DNA of 64,000 nt from Silvibacterium bohemicum (lineage in GTDB: Bacteria > Acidobacteriota > Terriglobia > Terriglobales > Acidobacteriaceae), in assembly GCF_001006305.1 (NCBI RefSeq), contig NZ_LBHJ01000012.1:98231-162230 (forward strand), given 5' to 3'. Positions 28,476 to 36,340 of the stretch are shown here, in pieces. The position numbers and the translations under genes are program-made. The notes beneath the pieces were generated by a model. It was given only the letters and a program-made list of their open reading frames with translations. It was not told where the DNA came from and ran no database searches. Each line of letters begins with the position of its first letter. Position 1 is the stretch's first letter.

Positions 28476-29384
28476 ATGAGCAGCACCACACTGCAACCTC
28501 ACATCGAAGCCACGCCCAACGCCACGCCCGAAGAAGAGTACCCGCTCAGCCGCGCCGCGCAGGGCAACACCGTGAACTGGACCAATCTCCTCTTTTTGAT
28601 CTTCTTTCACGCCGCAGCCATAGCCGCGCTCTTCTTCTTCACCTGGCAGGCAGCGCTGGTAGCGCTCTTCCTGTGGTTCGTCACCATCTACGTGGGCATC
28701 GGCATCGGTTACCATCGCCTGCTCACGCATCGCGGCTTCAAAGTATCGCGCCCGCTCAAGTGGCTTCTCGCCATCTGCGGAAGCCTCGCTCTCGAAGGCG
28801 GACCCATCTTCTGGGTGGTCAACCATCGCATCCATCATCAGCGCACCGACAAGCTCGGCGACCCGCACACTCCCGAAGAAGGTGGATGGTGGTCCCACGC
28901 CGGATGGGTGTTGACTGGCACCGGCCTGAGCAATCAGCCCCAGCTCGTCGCGAAGTACGCTCCCGATCTTCTCGCCGACCCCTTTCTCGTCTGGATCGGC
29001 AAGTACCACTGGCTGCCGCTCGCCGTGCTGTCGATCGCACTCTATGCCATCGGCGGATGGTCCTGGCTGCTGTGGGGCACCTTCCTGCGCGTCACCCTGG
29101 GATTGCACGCCGTGTGGTTCGTGAACTCCGCCACCCACATGTGGGGATCGCGCCGCTTCGCCACGAAGGACAACTCGCGCAACCTGTGGTGGGTCGCAGC
29201 CCTCACCGGAGGCGAAGGCTGGCACAACAACCATCACGCGCATCCAGTATCGGCACGCCACGGCCTCGCCTGGTACGAGATCGACATCAACTACTACACC
29301 ATCTGGCTGCTGGGAAAACTAGGCCTGGCCACCAACATCCAAACCGCACCCATGGTAAGCGCCACCAAGCCCCAGGCGAAATAA
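28476..29384 (+). CDS. Acyl-CoA desaturase (membrane fatty acid desaturase)
   Basis: The 302-residue protein has four hydrophobic segments and the three histidine boxes of the class: YHRLLTHR, NHRIHHQRTD and WHNNHHAHP. These bind the di-iron centre that introduces a cis double bond into acyl chains in the membrane. GGPIFWVVNHRIHHQ and EGGWWSHAGW are typical of delta-9-type enzymes. The ATG at 28476 begins MSSTTLQPHIEA; the in-frame extension to 28311 would translate a family A repeat and is rejected. Confidence 0.93.
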   Translation: MSSTTLQPHIEATPNATPEEEYPLSRAAQGNTVNWTNLLFLIFFHAAAIAALFFFTWQAALVALFLWFVTIYVGIGIGYHRLLTHRGFKVSRPLKWLLAICGSLALEGGPIFWVVNHRIHHQRTDKLGDPHTPEEGGWWSHAGWVLTGTGLSNQPQLVAKYAPDLLADPFLVWIGKYHWLPLAVLSIALYAIGGWSWLLWGTFLRVTLGLHAVWFVNSATHMWGSRRFATKDNSRNLWWVAALTGGEGWHNNHHAHPVSARHGLAWYEIDINYYTIWLLGKLGLATNIQTAPMVSATKPQAK

Positions 29385-29469
29385 AGTGAACGATCCAGCC
29401 ACCACGTGATTCCTCACCAAGCGAGGAATCACAGCGATGCCCGCGCAAACGCATCGCCCGATATCCACC

Positions 29470-29568
29470 ACACTCTTGCGAGCAAAGCGAGTCGAGGGAC
29501 CTGCAGTTTTCCAGCAGCGCCCAACATCCGGGTGCCCCACATCTCGCCTTTGAGATGTGGGATTCCAC
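29470..29568. repeat. Composite repeat A-B
   Basis: A 5'-truncated family A (GCGAGTCGAGGGACCTGCAG) is followed, after about 20 nt, by family B: CCGGGTGCCCCACATCTC, a short loop and GAGATGTGGGATTCCA. The same order occurs at 50825-50925 and 57378-57475. Confidence 0.75.
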
Positions 29569-29589
29569 TGACCCACCCCTCAAACCGCA

Positions 29590-29654
29590 ACCCGTTTTAT
29601 CAGCTACGCGGACATAGCAACCCGCTTCTTAGCCACCCGGTTTGAGCGAGTCTT
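29590..29654. repeat. Family E 15-bp array
   Basis: Units CAGCTACGCGGACA, TAGCAACCCGCTTCT and TAGCCACCCGGTTTG at about 15-nt spacing, ending at the M1 peptidase stop. Confidence 0.65.
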
Positions 29655-31430
29655 CTAATACTTCGCCACATCCACATAGAACAAATCCGTAGCCACTTCG
29701 AACTGCTCCTTCGTCAACGAAGTCTTCATCGTCTGCCATTGTTCCGTGGGAGTAATCCGCTGCCAATGGCCTTTCTCACCCACCAGCACCGGCATCGCGA
29801 ATCCCGGCTCGTCCGCGCGCCACTTGTACGAAACCGATCTCGTCGCCGGATCGAAGAAGAGCTGCAGCGTCGGAATATCCGCGTGTCGCAGATACTGATT
29901 GAAGATCGGCGTCAGCTCAAGACCTGTCTCGCGATTGAAGAACGCGACCACATCCTCGGTCATGATGTTCCGATACTTGAATTGCTGATAGAAGTCGTAG
30001 ATAAGCGACCACCACTTGCTGTCGTCGTCGATCACCGAGCGCAGCGTGTTGATCATCAGCGCGCCCTTGAAGTACTGATCCTCCGTCGGATCGGCGTTCA
30101 CTCCACGCTCGGCAAGAATGGGCCGCTGGTTCTGAACCTTCTTGCGCACGCCGGTCAGGTACTTGATCGCATCGTCGTGGCCATACATGTACTCGACATA
30201 TAAAGTCTCGAGATACGTCGTCCATCCCTCGTGAATCCACATGTCCGAACGGTCGGCCGCGCTCACGCTGTTGCCGAACCACTCGTGCCCGCTCTCGTGA
30301 ATGATGATGAAGTCGAAACGCGGGCTGATGCCCACACCCGTCCAGTCCGGCCCCAGATAGCTGTTCTGAAAATGATTGCCGTAGGCCACCGCGCTCTGGT
30401 GCTCCATGCCCGCATAGGGAACCTGCACCAGCTTGTAGCCGTCCGCAGCAAAGGGATACGGCCCGAAGTAATGCTGGAAGGCCTCCATCATGCCGCGCGC
30501 CTGCGTGAACTGCTTCTTCGCCTTCTCCAGATCGCCGGGCAGGACGTAATAGTCCATCGTAAGGTCGCCCGTCTTGTCTCCCTTCAACGTGTCGCTGAAG
30601 TGCTGATAGTTGCCGATGTTCAGCGCCACGTCATAGTTGTTGATCGGATAATGCACCATCCAGTCCCAGCGCGTGTAGCCGTCGCCGAGATCGGTCTTGC
30701 TCACGAAGCGCCCATTCGACACATCGACGAGATCGTTGGGCACCGCCACGCTGATCTCCATCGACTCGACCTCGTCGCGCCACTGGTCTTTATTCGGCCA
30801 CCAGATGCTCGCGCCCTCGTCTTCGCAGGAGGTGAAGATCCACGGCTTGCCGTCGGGATCTTTGCTGAAGGTAAATCCGCCGAAGCGTCCCAGAGTCACC
30901 GGATGTCCCGAGTAATAAAAGTCGATCGAGTAGATCTGGCCTTGCTTCAAAGTGTCGGGGAAATCGACGAACACTGCCCCCGAATCGCGCGTGTACTTCA
31001 GCTCGGTCGAACCGAGCACGATCTTGTCGATCTTCAGCGCCTCATGCAGGTCGAGCTGGATGCGATCCCCATCGGCCAGCATGCGAAAGCGGATCGTATT
31101 CTTCCCGCCGATCGTCTCCTTCACCGGATCGACCCGGATATCCAGGTGATACGAGAGCAGGTCGTTGTTGGCGCGATAAGGACCGTAGGCCCCGCGCAGA
31201 ACATCGGCACGAGTCACCGCAGGCGGCGGCGCTTCCATACGCCTCGGCCGCGCCGCCGGCGCTGGTGTTGCAGAAGCGGGTGTCGCCGGAGCTGATGTCG
31301 CAGGAGCTGGTGTAGTTGGAGTAGCCGGCGCGGCCGCGCCGCTTTGAGACGTTTGCGCCGAAGCGAGAGTGGAGGCAAGAAGGCAGAAGACGCAGAGGCG
31401 TAAGAAACGGGCAGCGGGCAGCATCCCCAT
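29655..31430 (-). CDS. Secreted M1 family aminopeptidase-like metallopeptidase
   Basis: The 591-residue protein has a signal peptide ending LASAQ, a 35-residue Ala/Pro/Thr linker and an M1 peptidase domain. It shows the exopeptidase-like string GMEHQSAVAYG, zinc motif HESGHEWFGNS and the third ligand Glu in WIHEGWTTYLE 18 residues on. M1 enzymes remove N-terminal residues from peptides; this one would act in the periplasm or outside. ATGs at 31430 and 31424 are both possible starts. It is monocistronic. Confidence 0.93.
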   Translation of the reverse strand: MGMLPAARFLRLCVFCLLASTLASAQTSQSGAAAPATPTTPAPATSAPATPASATPAPAARPRRMEAPPPAVTRADVLRGAYGPYRANNDLLSYHLDIRVDPVKETIGGKNTIRFRMLADGDRIQLDLHEALKIDKIVLGSTELKYTRDSGAVFVDFPDTLKQGQIYSIDFYYSGHPVTLGRFGGFTFSKDPDGKPWIFTSCEDEGASIWWPNKDQWRDEVESMEISVAVPNDLVDVSNGRFVSKTDLGDGYTRWDWMVHYPINNYDVALNIGNYQHFSDTLKGDKTGDLTMDYYVLPGDLEKAKKQFTQARGMMEAFQHYFGPYPFAADGYKLVQVPYAGMEHQSAVAYGNHFQNSYLGPDWTGVGISPRFDFIIIHESGHEWFGNSVSAADRSDMWIHEGWTTYLETLYVEYMYGHDDAIKYLTGVRKKVQNQRPILAERGVNADPTEDQYFKGALMINTLRSVIDDDSKWWSLIYDFYQQFKYRNIMTEDVVAFFNRETGLELTPIFNQYLRHADIPTLQLFFDPATRSVSYKWRADEPGFAMPVLVGEKGHWQRITPTEQWQTMKTSLTKEQFEVATDLFYVDVAKY

Positions 31431-31512
31431 AGCCTATCGCGACTCGCGGTCCGGTCTGCGAAACTGAATCGCGGAGATAGCGATTCAGCGTAAGACATGA
31501 GGCCGGAAGGTT

Positions 31513-31556
31513 TGTGGAATCCCACATCTCAAAATCGAGATGCGGGGCACCCGGGC
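31513..31556 (-). repeat. Family B hairpin repeat (minus orientation)
   Basis: GGAATCCCACATCTC...GAGATGCGGGGCACCCGGG, the reverse complement of the usual family B element. Confidence 0.7.
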
Positions 31557-31595
31557 GCGGTTTTAAGCGGGAAATTCAATGGGGCTAAAAAAAAT

Positions 31596-31680
31596 TAGCC
31601 AACCCACAAACTAGTTTTTGGCCAACCGCTTTTTAGCGACCCGCCTCTCAGCGACCCGCTTTTCAGCGAACCCAGCGACC
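31596..31680. repeat. Family E 15-bp array
   Basis: The clearest units are TAGCGACCCGCCTCTC, AGCGACCCGCTTTTC and GGCCAACCGCTTTTT, running into the stop codon of the acetyltransferase gene. Confidence 0.75.
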
Positions 31681-32151
31681 TCACGCCTCCACCGGCTCCA
31701 CATAAAACATCTCATTCGTTCCCCGAAAGCCATTGCTCTCGTAGAGCCGCCGGCCTTCCTCGGTCGAATGCAGCGCCACCACGCGGATCTTCCGCTTGCG
31801 CGCCTCGGCCAGAACGAATTCGATCAGATGGCTGGCCAGCTTTCTGCGCCGGAACTCGGGTTCCACGTACACATTCAGCAGATAGCCGCGCTGTGTCGAC
31901 CGTGGATCGAGCGGATGCGGCGGCCAGTCCAGCAGCAGCAGCCCGGCTCCGGCGACCACCCGGTCGCCTTCGGTCGAGAACCAGCCGAAGTATTTGCCCT
32001 CGTTGATCATCTTCACGACCCACGGCTCAAAGTTGGTCGACATCACGTCGAGAACCTGGTTATCCGCGCGTCCCGCGTCCACAAACATGCGGCGGCGATG
32101 GTAGGTAATGAGCCCTGCGTCGGCAACGGTTGCGATCCTGGTCTCCGGCAT
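31681..32151 (-). CDS. GNAT family N-acetyltransferase
   Basis: The 156-residue protein has the GNAT core: LLNVYVEPEFRRRKLASHLIEFVLAEAR includes the acetyl-CoA binding motif A (R/Q-x-x-G/A variant RRRKLA), followed by VVALHSTEEGRRLYESNGF. The substrate is unknown. The ATG at 32151 (MPETRIATVADAGLI) fits the domain start; the frame to 32193 would begin in the intergenic region shared with tilS. It is divergent from tilS with only 29 nt between the start codons. Confidence 0.9.
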   Translation of the reverse strand: MPETRIATVADAGLITYHRRRMFVDAGRADNQVLDVMSTNFEPWVVKMINEGKYFGWFSTEGDRVVAGAGLLLLDWPPHPLDPRSTQRGYLLNVYVEPEFRRRKLASHLIEFVLAEARKRKIRVVALHSTEEGRRLYESNGFRGTNEMFYVEPVEA

Positions 32152-32180
32152 GGCAGCAAGTATAGCTACGATAGAAGGGA

Positions 32181-33323
32181 ATGTCAGAACCATCCTCCGC
32201 TCCCGTTCCGCGCCTCAATCGCGAGCACCTGCGCCCCGGCATGCGCATCGCGGTCGCCGTCTCTGCAGGCGCGGACTCCGTCGCCCTGCTGCGGGCGCTC
32301 CTCCTCGCTGCGCCCGAGATCGGCCTGGTTCTCTCCGTCGCCCACGTCCATCATGGATTGCGCGGCCCCGATGCCGACTCCGACGCCGAGTTCGTCGCCG
32401 CGCTGGCCGCAGAACATGGCCTGGCCTTCCATCGCCGCGACGTCGATACCCCGGCATCCGCCAAGGCCAATCGCGAGACCATCGAGGAGGCGGCGCGCAA
32501 CCTGCGCTACCAGTGGTTCCGCGAGCTGCTCGCCTCGGGAGAGGCCGACGCTGTCGCCACCGCGCACACCCTCGACGACCAGGCGGAGACCGTCCTGCAC
32601 AAGCTCCTGCGCGGCGCGTGGACGGAAGGGCTGAGCGGCATCCATCCCAAAATCGCAGCCCCGAAGGGAATAGCCGACCCGAAGGGAATCGCCGACCCGA
32701 AGGGAATTACCGACCCGAAGGGAATTACCGAGTCGAAAAGATCCATCCTGCGCCCCTTTCTCGACGTACGGCGTGCCGAGATCGAAAGCTGGCTGCGCAG
32801 CCTGGGCCAGAGCTGGCGCGAAGACGCAACCAACGCCGATACCGCCTTCACCCGCAACCGCCTGCGCCACGAGCTCCTGCCCGCTCTGGCCGCCTACAAC
32901 CCGCAGATCTACGCGCAGCTGGCCAACCTCGCTACCCTCGCCCGCGACGAAGACGCCTACTGGCAGGCCGAGCTAAGCCGTATCCTGCCCCAGCTGCTCC
33001 TGCCCGGCAAGCCGGTCCGCGGCGGCGGCCGCGCCGCTTCGACCGATCCCGGAGAAGCCAGCCTCGCGTTTGAAGTAGAGCGCCTGCCCGTCTCGCCAGC
33101 CGTCCGCCGCCGCATCCTTCGCGCCGCCGCCCGCCAGCTCGGAGCCGCGCTCAATTTCGAGCAGACCGAGCGTCTGCTGGCCATGTGCGGCCCCAACCCC
33201 ACCCGCCGCCAGACCCTCACCGCCGAATTGCACGCCGAACGCTCGCCCCGCGAGCTGCGTCTGATCCGTAAAGCCGCTCCGGTTGCCCCCAAGGCCCCGA
33301 CTGCCGCAAAGGAGGACCGATGA
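32181..33323 (+). CDS. tilS: tRNA(Ile)-lysidine synthase TilS
   Basis: The 380-residue protein has a PP-loop ATPase domain with VAHVHHGLRG, DVDTPASAKANRETIEEAARNLRY and ATAHTLDDQAETVLHKLLRG, all TilS signatures. It converts C34 of the CAU-anticodon tRNA-Ile to lysidine. Two oddities: the P-loop reads SAGADS (residues 28-33) where SGGxDS is usual, and residues 161-184 are four in-frame PKGI(A/T)D repeats inserted between GLSGI and ILRPFLDVRR. The enzyme is normally essential, so it is presumably functional. Confidence 0.92.
   Translation: MSEPSSAPVPRLNREHLRPGMRIAVAVSAGADSVALLRALLLAAPEIGLVLSVAHVHHGLRGPDADSDAEFVAALAAEHGLAFHRRDVDTPASAKANRETIEEAARNLRYQWFRELLASGEADAVATAHTLDDQAETVLHKLLRGAWTEGLSGIHPKIAAPKGIADPKGIADPKGITDPKGITESKRSILRPFLDVRRAEIESWLRSLGQSWREDATNADTAFTRNRLRHELLPALAAYNPQIYAQLANLATLARDEDAYWQAELSRILPQLLLPGKPVRGGGRAASTDPGEASLAFEVERLPVSPAVRRRILRAAARQLGAALNFEQTERLLAMCGPNPTRRQTLTAELHAERSPRELRLIRKAAPVAPKAPTAAKEDR
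32661..32732 (+). repeat. In-frame 18-bp tandem repeat inside tilS
   Basis: Four units of CCGAAGGGAATAGCCGAC type encode PKGIAD, PKGIAD, PKGITD and PKGITE. They sit between the catalytic domain's GLSGI and LRPFLDVRR elements. Confidence 0.9.
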
Positions 33324-33384
33324 TCCGGCCCCAAATCGCTTACCTTTGTAAACTCACCTCGCTGGATGCCGTCTATTCCTGTGC

Positions 33385-33984
33385 ATGGGATACATGGCAT
33401 CCACGGAACTGGCCCCGTTGACGACGGATAAGCTGGCAGAGAAGCTGACTCAGGAGCAGTCCATCCTGCAGCTGGCCGACTTCGACGAGGTGGTGCGCCT
33501 TTACCGGCCGCGCATCTTCCGCTTCCTCATGTCCTCGCTGGGGGATCGCGACGTCGCCGAATCGCTGACTCAGGATTGTTTCCTGAAGGCTTACAACGCC
33601 CGCCACCAGTTTCGCGGCGAATCCAGCCTGAGCACCTGGCTGACCCGGATTGCACTGAATCTGGTACGCGACCATCTGCGCAGCCGCCGTATCCGCTTCT
33701 GGCAGAAGACGCGCGAAACGGCGCTGGACCTGGTCGACATCAGCGATTGGATTCCTGACGGCGGAGTCTCCCCCGAGATTGCCTGTCTGCAGCAGGAGAA
33801 GGTGAAAGAGGTCTGGCGAGCCGTTGAGGAGCTTTCCCGCCAGCAGCGCACGGTCTTTTTGCTGCGCTTCGTCGAGGAAATGGAACTGGCTGAGATTGCG
33901 GAGACCACAGGGATGAACACCAGCACTGTGAAGTCTCATCTGTACCGCGCCTTGCGTGTCGTGCGCGAGCGCGTCGGAGGTTAA
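33385..33984 (+). CDS. ECF-type RNA polymerase sigma factor
   Basis: The 199-residue protein has region 2 (VRLYRPRIFRFLMSSLGD through SLSTWLTRIALNLVRDH) and region 4 with a helix-turn-helix (VEEMELAEIAETTGMNTSTVKSHLYRAL). This is an extracytoplasmic-function sigma factor. A second ATG at 33394 is possible. The stop lies 5 nt before the next gene, whose ribosome-binding site is inside this gene's last codons. The downstream membrane protein and CpxP/Spy-like protein point to an envelope- or metal-stress regulon. Confidence 0.93.
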   Translation: MGYMASTELAPLTTDKLAEKLTQEQSILQLADFDEVVRLYRPRIFRFLMSSLGDRDVAESLTQDCFLKAYNARHQFRGESSLSTWLTRIALNLVRDHLRSRRIRFWQKTRETALDLVDISDWIPDGGVSPEIACLQQEKVKEVWRAVEELSRQQRTVFLLRFVEEMELAEIAETTGMNTSTVKSHLYRALRVVRERVGG

Positions 33985-33989
33985 AAAAA

Positions 33990-34514
33990 ATGAGCAAAAT
34001 TTTGAATTCCAAATTTCGTGACGTCCCGAACTCGATCCCGGGTTCCATGATCCCAGGTTCCATGATCCCGGGTTCCATTACAGACTCTTCGCTCGAACCG
34101 AGCGGCGAAGTCGCATCCTCCATCGAGCTTTTTCGCAGCGCCATGCACTCCATTGCCGAGCGTGAAGCCGGCCACCCCGTGCCCGCAGAATGGCTGGCCC
34201 CAGCGCGCCGCCGTCAGCGCACTGCGCAGCGGCGGATGGTCCTGGCCTGGTCCTGCGCGGCTGCTCTCTGCGTCGCCGTCGTGCCGCTCTCGCTCCACGC
34301 TCCGCACACCAGCCCCTACATGGCAAAGACCCCGGCCGCAACGCTTCAACCGGCCGTCGCACACAGCGATCAGGAAGATACGGCTTTGCTGGAGCAGATC
34401 GACAACGCAATTTCGGAGCCTGTCCCGTCCTCCCTTGCACCACTGACTGAAATGGATAGCTTGAACTCATCGACATCGATCAATCAAACGGAGAAAAAGA
34501 ATGTTACTCAGTAA
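33990..34514 (+). CDS. Putative anti-sigma factor (single-pass membrane protein)
   Basis: The 174-residue protein has a cytoplasmic half of about 90 residues, one TM segment (about residues 86-104, LAWSCAAALCVAVVPLSL) and a Ser/Thr-rich periplasmic tail. It sits directly after an ECF sigma gene and its 3' end overlaps the CpxP/Spy-like gene by 14 nt. That position and topology suggest an anti-sigma factor, although the HxxxCxxC zinc motif of ZAS anti-sigmas is absent. The N-terminus contains three in-frame IPGSM repeats. GGAGG lies 9 nt before the ATG. Confidence 0.65.
   Translation: MSKILNSKFRDVPNSIPGSMIPGSMIPGSITDSSLEPSGEVASSIELFRSAMHSIAEREAGHPVPAEWLAPARRRQRTAQRRMVLAWSCAAALCVAVVPLSLHAPHTSPYMAKTPAATLQPAVAHSDQEDTALLEQIDNAISEPVPSSLAPLTEMDSLNSSTSINQTEKKNVTQ
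34034..34078 (+). repeat. In-frame 15-bp tandem repeat in the putative anti-sigma gene
   Basis: Three units GATCCCGGGTTCCAT, GATCCCAGGTTCCAT and GATCCCGGGTTCCAT encode the series IPGSM-IPGSM-IPGSI near the N-terminus. Confidence 0.9.
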
Positions 34515-35166
34515 GAGAAAGAGTTCGGCTCTTGGTGTCTCGCTTGCATTTGCCCTTTGCATGGCTTCCGGCACGGCCCTCGTCGCGCAGGATTGGCACG
34601 GCGGCGACCGCGGCCCCGGCTCGCCGCCCATGGAGCGCTCCTTCCACGGAATGGAGCATGGCCGCTGGTGGAACAATCCCCGCGTCGCCCAGCAGATCGG
34701 CATCACTGACGATCAGAAGAAGAAGATGGATGACATCTTCCAGCAGCATCGGCTGAAGCTCATCGACCTGAACGCATCGCTCGAGAAGCAGGAGGCCATC
34801 ATGCATCCCCTAATTGAGGCCGACCAGCCGGACGAGTCGAAGATTCTCAGCCAGATCGACGCCATCGCCCAGGCCCGCGCCGAGCTCGAAAAAGATCGCG
34901 CCCGCATGCTCTTCAGCATCCGCCAGACGCTGACTCCGGACCAGTGGAAGAAGCTGCAGGCCTTAGTCCACCAGGGACCGCAGCGCGGCGACCGCGACGG
35001 ACGTGGTCGTGACGGTCAAGGCCGTGACGGACAAGGCTGGGGCCGCGGCAACCGTGGTCCGAGTGGTCCAGGCGGGCCAGGTGGTCCGGGCAGACCCGAT
35101 GGCGGCGCACCCAACGGGCAGCAACCACCACCACCCACCGGCCCATCCGGCGAGGACATGGAATAA
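34501..35166 (+). CDS. Periplasmic Spy/CpxP-like (CnrX-like) sensor or chaperone
   Basis: The 221-residue protein has a signal peptide ending LVAQ, then a helical region with LTxxQ-type motifs: IGITDDQKKKMDDIFQQHR and IRQTLTPDQWKKLQAL. The last 70 residues are low complexity (RDGQGRDGQGWGRG, GPGGPGGPGRP) and derive partly from 15-bp repeats. Proteins of this class sense misfolded protein or heavy metals. As third gene of an ECF sigma/membrane-protein operon, it could be the signal input, as CnrX is for CnrY-CnrH. GGAG lies 8 nt before the ATG. Confidence 0.85.
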   Translation: MLLSKRKSSALGVSLAFALCMASGTALVAQDWHGGDRGPGSPPMERSFHGMEHGRWWNNPRVAQQIGITDDQKKKMDDIFQQHRLKLIDLNASLEKQEAIMHPLIEADQPDESKILSQIDAIAQARAELEKDRARMLFSIRQTLTPDQWKKLQALVHQGPQRGDRDGRGRDGQGRDGQGWGRGNRGPSGPGGPGGPGRPDGGAPNGQQPPPPTGPSGEDME

Positions 35167-35194
35167 CCAGCACGCAGCAAGATCAACAAACAGA

Positions 35195-35250
35195 CCCACT
35201 CCAGAAGATTCGGTTTTCGACTGAATCAACCGGAGTGGGCTTTTTCTTTT
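35195..35250 (+). terminator. Rho-independent terminator of the ECF operon
   Basis: CCCACTCC (35195-35202) pairs with GGAGTGGG (35232-35239), followed by CTTTTTCTTTT. The loop holds a second small pairing (GATTCGG/CTGAATC). Confidence 0.85.
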
Positions 35251-35295
35251 GGACCAACTAATTCGTTACAAGGGCCGCGCTCCCACACGTCGCAG

Positions 35296-35383
35296 TCTCC
35301 CGAGTCATTGACTCCCCATAGAAGTTGTCTCCCGAATGTGATTTGTCATCCCGACCGGAGCGAAGCAAAGTGGAGGGACCTGG
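35296..35383. repeat. Family A repeat with leader
   Basis: CAGTCTCCCGAGTCATTGACTC, then TGTCATCCCGACCGGAGCGAAG and GTGGAGGGACCTGGAG, paralleling 21318-21390. Confidence 0.65.
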
Positions 35384-35475
35384 AGCTTCTTACTGTCCGG
35401 CAACCATAGCCGTTCCATGGAATATGGCTTCTTTGCACTCAGAAGATAAAAGCAATCTTCGGCTTTCCTAATCGC

Positions 35476-35573
35476 CGTCATTCTGACAACCGAAGGAAGG
35501 AAGAATCTCGACGATGCGGCACAGTCAACTAAGCTGAGATTCTTCGCTGAGCTCAGAGTGACGTGCGTTTGCC
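35476..35573. repeat. Family D repeat, complete stem-loop copy
   Basis: GTCATTCTGACAACCGAAGG and GGAAGAATCTC on the left face CTGAGATTCTTCG and CAGAGTGACG on the right. Confidence 0.65.
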
Positions 35574-35599
35574 GCCATCATTGATGACAAACCACCGCG

Positions 35600-35658
35600 T
35601 CCTTCACCAGCCGCTGTATCCCTGACCGCACTTAAGCCCACCGCCTCATCGCCAACCG
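35600..35658. repeat. Family E array (decayed)
   Basis: CACCAGCCGCTGTAT, CCCTGACCGCACTTA, AGCCCACCGCCTCAT and CGCCAACCGCTAACG follow one another at 15-nt spacing up to the ruvA stop. Confidence 0.6.
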
Positions 35659-36249
35659 CTAACGAATAATCTTGAGCGCCGCGCGAAACAGCGCGTCGAA
35701 CTCCTGCCCCAGCGCCTTCTCTTTCCCAATCGCCGTCTCGATAGCCTTCTGCGCGGCGGGCCGCTGGTAGCCAAGATTGACCAGCGCGGAAAGCACATCT
35801 TCGCCGGCCGGCCCCGCCGAGACGACGGCCGCCGGCGCGACCGCCATGTCTTCCAGCTTGTCCTTCAGCTCCACCACCAGCCGCTCGGCCAGCTTTTTCC
35901 CGACGCCGGGAATCCGCGTCAGCGTCGCATGATCCTGACCGCGAATAGCTGCGACCGTCATCTCCGGATTGAGCCCGCTGAGAATCGTCACCGCCAGCTT
36001 CGGCCCCACACCGGAGACAGTGATCAGCCGCTCGAAGAGCCGCTTCTCTTTCAGATCGAGGAAGCCGAAGAGCGCCAGCAGATCCTCGCGTACCTGGGTG
36101 TGGATATGCAGCGATACCTCCGCGCCTTCCGCAGGCAGCGACGTGAAGGTGGGAATGCTGATAACCACGTCGTAGCCGACTCCTCCGGCCTCGACAATGG
36201 CCTGGCCCGGTTGTTTCGAGAAGAGGCGTCCGCGCAGATGAGCGATCAT
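35659..36249 (-). CDS. ruvA: Holliday junction DNA helicase subunit RuvA
   Basis: The 196-residue protein has the RuvA order: N-terminal OB-fold (MIAHLRGRLFSKQPGQAIVE), two helix-hairpin-helix motifs (LITVSGVGPKLAVTILSGL and LTRIPGVGKKLAERLVVEL) and a C-terminal three-helix domain (DVLSALVNLGYQRPAAQKAI) that contacts RuvB. RuvA tetramers bind four-way junctions and load RuvB for branch migration. Length is normal. Neither ruvB nor ruvC is adjacent in this window. Confidence 0.97.
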   Translation of the reverse strand: MIAHLRGRLFSKQPGQAIVEAGGVGYDVVISIPTFTSLPAEGAEVSLHIHTQVREDLLALFGFLDLKEKRLFERLITVSGVGPKLAVTILSGLNPEMTVAAIRGQDHATLTRIPGVGKKLAERLVVELKDKLEDMAVAPAAVVSAGPAGEDVLSALVNLGYQRPAAQKAIETAIGKEKALGQEFDALFRAALKIIR

Positions 36250-36340
36250 TCGGCGATTCTATCGCGCCGGAACCGGACGTTCGTTCGGCGCCATCAAATC
36301 CATTTCCGGCCCGATCCATCGTGCAGTGTATGTTAGCCCT

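Noticed and set aside
30231-31295. 354-residue plus-strand ORF opposite the M1 peptidase
   Set aside because: It is antisense to a gene with complete M1 motifs; long antisense frames are expected at this GC content, and its composition (His/Arg/Val rich) resembles no family.
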